DNA from: a bacterium
GTDB lineage: Bacteria; Spirochaetota; UBA4802; UBA5550
Reading direction: 5' to 3'
NCBI GenBank assembly: GCA_024224995.1
Contig: JAAENB010001075.1
Span: 1 to 8,164 of the forward strand
Length of the DNA stretch: 8,164 nt
Positions 6,196 through 8,164 of the stretch are shown piece by piece (positions within the stretch are counted from its first letter, which is position 1; every line of letters begins with the position of its first letter). The notes under the pieces were generated by a model that was not told the origin of the DNA, ran no database searches, and saw only the letters and a list, made by a program, of their open reading frames with translations. The position numbers were made by a program, and so were the translations under genes.

Positions 6196-6224
6196 TGGTC
6201 AAAAATACGATTATCATATAAAAT
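6196..6224 (+). promoter_or_regulatory. Possible promoter before the EI24/CysZ-like gene
   Basis: TGGTCA (6196-6201) and TAAAAT (6219-6224) are spaced 17 nt apart. An overlapping TATAAA (6217-6222) gives 15 nt. The 98-nt spacer is AT-rich here and larger than the other gaps in the cluster, which would allow an internal promoter. The -35 is only a partial match. Confidence 0.35.
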
Positions 6225-6262
6225 ATCGCAAATGCCACCACTCTTTTGGAGGAAAAATAATC

Positions 6263-7129
6263 ATGGCAAAATCAACTCTTTTTAATGAAACAAAAAGAAC
6301 CGGCGGACTGGCAGACGGTTTTAAATCGGTACTTAACGCGTTTGATGTTTTTAAAAAACATAAAGGATTTGGTAAATTCTTTATTATACCATTTTTATTA
6401 AACATTGTAATATTAGGCACTATTTACTATTTTGCGGTCACAAATATTGTCGAATTTGTTAAAACCTTTAACATTGCCGACATCTTAAAGAATGAAGATG
6501 CATGGTATAATGTAGTAGTGCTTAAAAGCATTCTCAATTTTCTCCTTAAAATGGCGGAAACACTTGTTATATTGCTCGCTGTTTTAGTGATGACTTACCT
6601 TAGCATATTAATCTATAGTGTAATCGGATCAATTATTACCTCTCCTTTTAATGATTTTATTTCGGAAAAAATAGAAGTAGTGGAGGGTGGAGAAACCTTT
6701 GACGAACCTTTTTCCGCCTCAGTAATTGGTAAAGATATACTCCGGTCTATTGGGAATGTTTTTAGAATGCTGCGATTTTATATATTGGTTAGTATCCTTT
6801 TATTATTACTCAACTTTATACCATACATCGGCAGCGTGGCATACTCTGTACTCAGTTTTTTCGTTACCGCCTATTTCCTGGGTTTTTCCTTTTATGATTT
6901 TCCCCTTGAACGGAGACGGTATACGTTCAAAGAAAAACGAAAAATAACCGGGCGCTATAAATGGCTCGTCATTGGAACGGGAGCCGCTTTTTTCCTCATA
7001 TCCCTTATACCAATCGTTGGTTTCCTGGGCCTTAACCTGGCCGCCGTAGGAGCAACCCGGGAATTTACCGAGCATATAAAACCGGCATTATTAGAAAGGA
7101 GTACGGAAATCGAAGAATCGGGCGCGTAG
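6263..7129 (+). CDS. EI24/CysZ-like (DUF540) integral membrane protein
   Basis: The 288-residue protein is mostly membrane-embedded. Hydrophobic stretches lie at about 38-60, 98-127, 171-208 (probably two helices or re-entrant hairpins) and 233-255. Family landmarks are visible: SPFNDFISEKIE (127-138), which corresponds to the APFN-EK block of CysZ; NFIPYIG (184-190); and FLGFSFYDFPLERR (205-218), the conserved Y-D-x-P region. CysZ in enterobacteria mediates sulfate uptake. Nothing nearby concerns sulfur assimilation, so the substrate is left open. The start has a strong GGAGG (6248-6252) 10 nt before the ATG. The gene is AT-rich by eye compared with tmk, which follows after a 31-nt spacer. 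Confidence 0.88.
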   Translation: MAKSTLFNETKRTGGLADGFKSVLNAFDVFKKHKGFGKFFIIPFLLNIVILGTIYYFAVTNIVEFVKTFNIADILKNEDAWYNVVVLKSILNFLLKMAETLVILLAVLVMTYLSILIYSVIGSIITSPFNDFISEKIEVVEGGETFDEPFSASVIGKDILRSIGNVFRMLRFYILVSILLLLLNFIPYIGSVAYSVLSFFVTAYFLGFSFYDFPLERRRYTFKEKRKITGRYKWLVIGTGAAFFLISLIPIVGFLGLNLAAVGATREFTEHIKPALLERSTEIEESGA

Positions 7130-7160
7130 TGCCCGGTTCCGACTACCCACGCAACCTCAC

Positions 7161-7781
7161 ATGAACCAGACACCACTCTTTATTGTATTTGAAGGAATTG
7201 ACGGCTCCGGAAAATCGACCCAGGTAAAGATGCTCACGCGCTACCTGGAATCGAAAAACCGGCCGGTGAAGCAAATGATGGAACCCACGAACGGCCAATG
7301 GGGACGGCACATCCGGGAAATCCTTAAGGGAGAGTATACTCCTCCTGTTGAAGAAATGTTCGATCTCTTTATTAAGGACCGGGAAGACGACGCGGAAAAC
7401 AATATTCTCCCCGCGTTGAACAACAACCAGTCAATAATAATGGACCGGTATTATTATTCCAACGCGGCGTACCAGGGAGCAATGGGCCTCTCCCCTGACT
7501 TCATTCTCACGGAAAACCGGAACAAAAATTTCCCCCGGCCTCACCGGGTCTATTATATCGACATTGAACCGGAAGAAGCCATGAACAGGATATCGGGACG
7601 AAACAGTTCCGGAGAAGAACGGGAGATATTTGAAAAAGCCGCGTTCCTGGTAAAAGTCCGGGAAATTTATCACTCCATAGCAGCGCAGGAAGATATCTTT
7701 TTTATTGTTGACGGCTCCCGTAGTATTGACGATATATTTACCGCGATTAAAAATGATGTTGATACACTTTTATTGAAATAA
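7161..7781 (+). CDS. tmk: Thymidylate kinase
   Basis: The enzyme phosphorylates dTMP to dTDP with ATP in the cytoplasm. The 206-residue translation opens with the P-loop FEGIDGSGKST (10-20). It has the DRYYYSNAAYQGA block (95-107), in which Asp95-Arg96 and the following Tyr and Gln shape the dTMP site. The arginine-rich lid RISGRNSSGEEREIFEKAAFL follows (143-163; Arg143, Arg147 and Arg154). The first nucleotide-site loop reads MMEPTNGQWGRHIREIL instead of the common T-R-E-P-G-G-T form; Glu41-Pro42 are kept, so this is a variant rather than a defect. Length is normal for the family. ATG at 7161 has no recognisable ribosome site. No intrinsic terminator follows; a repeat-rich noncoding region begins directly after the stop. 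Confidence 0.95.
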   Translation: MNQTPLFIVFEGIDGSGKSTQVKMLTRYLESKNRPVKQMMEPTNGQWGRHIREILKGEYTPPVEEMFDLFIKDREDDAENNILPALNNNQSIIMDRYYYSNAAYQGAMGLSPDFILTENRNKNFPRPHRVYYIDIEPEEAMNRISGRNSSGEEREIFEKAAFLVKVREIYHSIAAQEDIFFIVDGSRSIDDIFTAIKNDVDTLLLK

Positions 7782-7821
7782 CTAACACCGGGTCTTCGGC
7801 TCCGCTCAGACACCGGATGGT

Positions 7822-7842
7822 TGGGAAAAAATAGGTCTGAAA
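7822..7842 (+). repeat. 21-bp direct repeat, copy 1 (partner at 8061-8081)
   Basis: Begins GGGAAAAAATAG and ends CTGAAAC. It matches 8061-8081 at 19 of 21 positions, differing only at the twelfth and sixteenth bases. The two copies are about 240 bp apart in the same orientation and flank the 18-bp tandem array and the two G/C hairpins. Confidence 0.6.
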
Positions 7843-7880
7843 CTGTGTCGACACCGGGGTCTGTTTCCATCGGCCCCCCA

Positions 7881-7934
7881 ACCCCTCGCAGGGGTCGCAC
7901 CCCTCGCAGGGGTCGCACCCCTCGCAGGGGTCGC
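7881..7934. repeat. Three perfect tandem copies of an 18-bp palindromic unit
   Basis: The unit ACCCCTCGCAGGGGTCGC occurs three times without a mismatch (7881, 7899, 7917). Each unit contains the stem ACCCCT/AGGGGT around a CGC loop, with CGC as spacer, so the transcript can form three identical small hairpins. Perfect identity suggests recent expansion. The units are too short and too uniform, and have no unique spacers, to be a CRISPR array. Confidence 0.9.
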
Positions 7935-8060
7935 AAGAGTTTTTGGAAAGGGACTATACCTTTATGGGTTTAGAAACCTTTTTTCAGCATCTTTTCCCCC
8001 TCAGGGGGATAGGGGGCAAGCAGATCCAGTTTCTTAAGAGCAGCGGACCCCGCCCCGGCG

Positions 8061-8081
8061 GGGAAAAAATACGTCAGAAAC
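8061..8081 (+). repeat. 21-bp direct repeat, copy 2
   Basis: Second copy of the motif at 7822-7842, beginning GGGAAAAAATAC and ending CAGAAAC. Its first three bases are also the right end of the GGCGGGG stem at 8057-8063. Confidence 0.6.
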
Positions 8082-8132
8082 AAAATAGTATTGCGAGCTG
8101 CATCTGGCCTTGAAGTAGTATGGGCTCTTTGG

Positions 8133-8164
8133 GTTGTGAGGACTGTTTGAGCAACGCGAGTTCC
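8133..8164 (+). repeat. Second, edge-truncated copy of the loop motif of the 3850-3969 element
   Basis: Begins GTTGTGAGGACTG and ends CGCGAGTTCC at the window edge. It aligns with 3891-3921 at 28 of 32 positions (one inserted A and three substitutions). The flanking sequence upstream of it differs from the arm of the first copy, so only the core is shared. The element is cut by the end of the window. Confidence 0.75.

Larger units (their letters stand above)
7782..8164. other. Gene-free, repeat-rich region downstream of tmk
   Basis: No reading frame here has a credible protein or ribosome site; the one longer minus-strand frame (7936 to 7670) only translates the 18-bp tandem repeat and the back of tmk. 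Several repeats fill the stretch and are listed separately. Others are three copies of ACACCGG (near 7783, 7810 and 7850), a GTGTCGACAC palindrome (7844-7853) and the hairpin CCCCC-TCA-GGGGG (7996-8008). A CCCCGCC/GGCGGGG stem (8048-8063) is followed by an A-run, so it lacks the T-tract of a terminator. Confidence 0.75.

Noticed and set aside
7881..7934. CRISPR array
   Set aside because: The units are 18 bp, directly abutting and without variable spacers, and there are no cas genes.
7670..7936. Minus-strand frame starting with three RPLRGV repeats
   Set aside because: The repeats are a translation of the 18-bp tandem unit and the rest is antisense to tmk.
8048..8070. Intrinsic terminator at the CCCCGCC/GGCGGGG hairpin
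   Set aside because: An A-run follows on the plus strand, and on the minus strand the T-run comes before the hairpin. The loop of 2 nt is also too small.

Overview
The window looks like a chromosomal segment of a Gram-negative (diderm) bacterium. Two lipoprotein genes with lipobox signal peptides, an exported START-domain protein and a CysZ/EI24-type membrane protein sit among three housekeeping enzymes. By eye the base composition is mixed: tadA, the Sua5-type gene and tmk are GC-richer, and the envelope genes are AT-richer. I lean weakly towards Spirochaetota or another environmental anaerobe. No rRNA, tRNA or phylogenetic marker here can fix the phylum.

Left block, minus strand (1-3190). 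In transcription order it holds a MarR-family repressor, a 71-residue membrane peptide coupled to it, a 535-residue multidomain lipoprotein and the 5' part of a lipoprotein of the Memo family. The last gene runs off the window edge. The marR start is preceded by a perfect 27-bp palindrome that is very probably its operator. The 535-residue lipoprotein has its own sigma70-like promoter. The Memo gene overlaps its stop codon and appears to start at ATT.

Right block, plus strand (3374-7781). It holds tadA (A-to-I editing at the tRNA wobble position), a two-domain Sua5-type threonylcarbamoyl-AMP synthase (t6A37 pathway), an exported START-domain protein with a C-terminal repeat region, an EI24/CysZ-like membrane protein and thymidylate kinase. 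The first two both modify the tRNA anticodon loop. The other three share only position. Spacers are 31 to 235 bp, so this is a loose co-directional cluster that may have internal promoters.

Repeats. The tadA-sua5 spacer carries a large inverted repeat (36-bp perfect arms, 41 bp with one mismatch) that overlaps the end of tadA. Its 38-nt loop contains a motif that recurs, 28 of 32 positions alike, at the extreme right edge of the window. The 383-bp stretch after tmk has no credible gene. It is a patchwork of repeats: three perfect 18-bp palindromic tandem units, a 21-bp near-identical direct repeat, G/C-rich hairpins, and a partial inverted relative of the loop motif. The strongest leads are this dispersed element, the ATT-started Memo lipoprotein, the marR operator and the repeat tail of the START protein.
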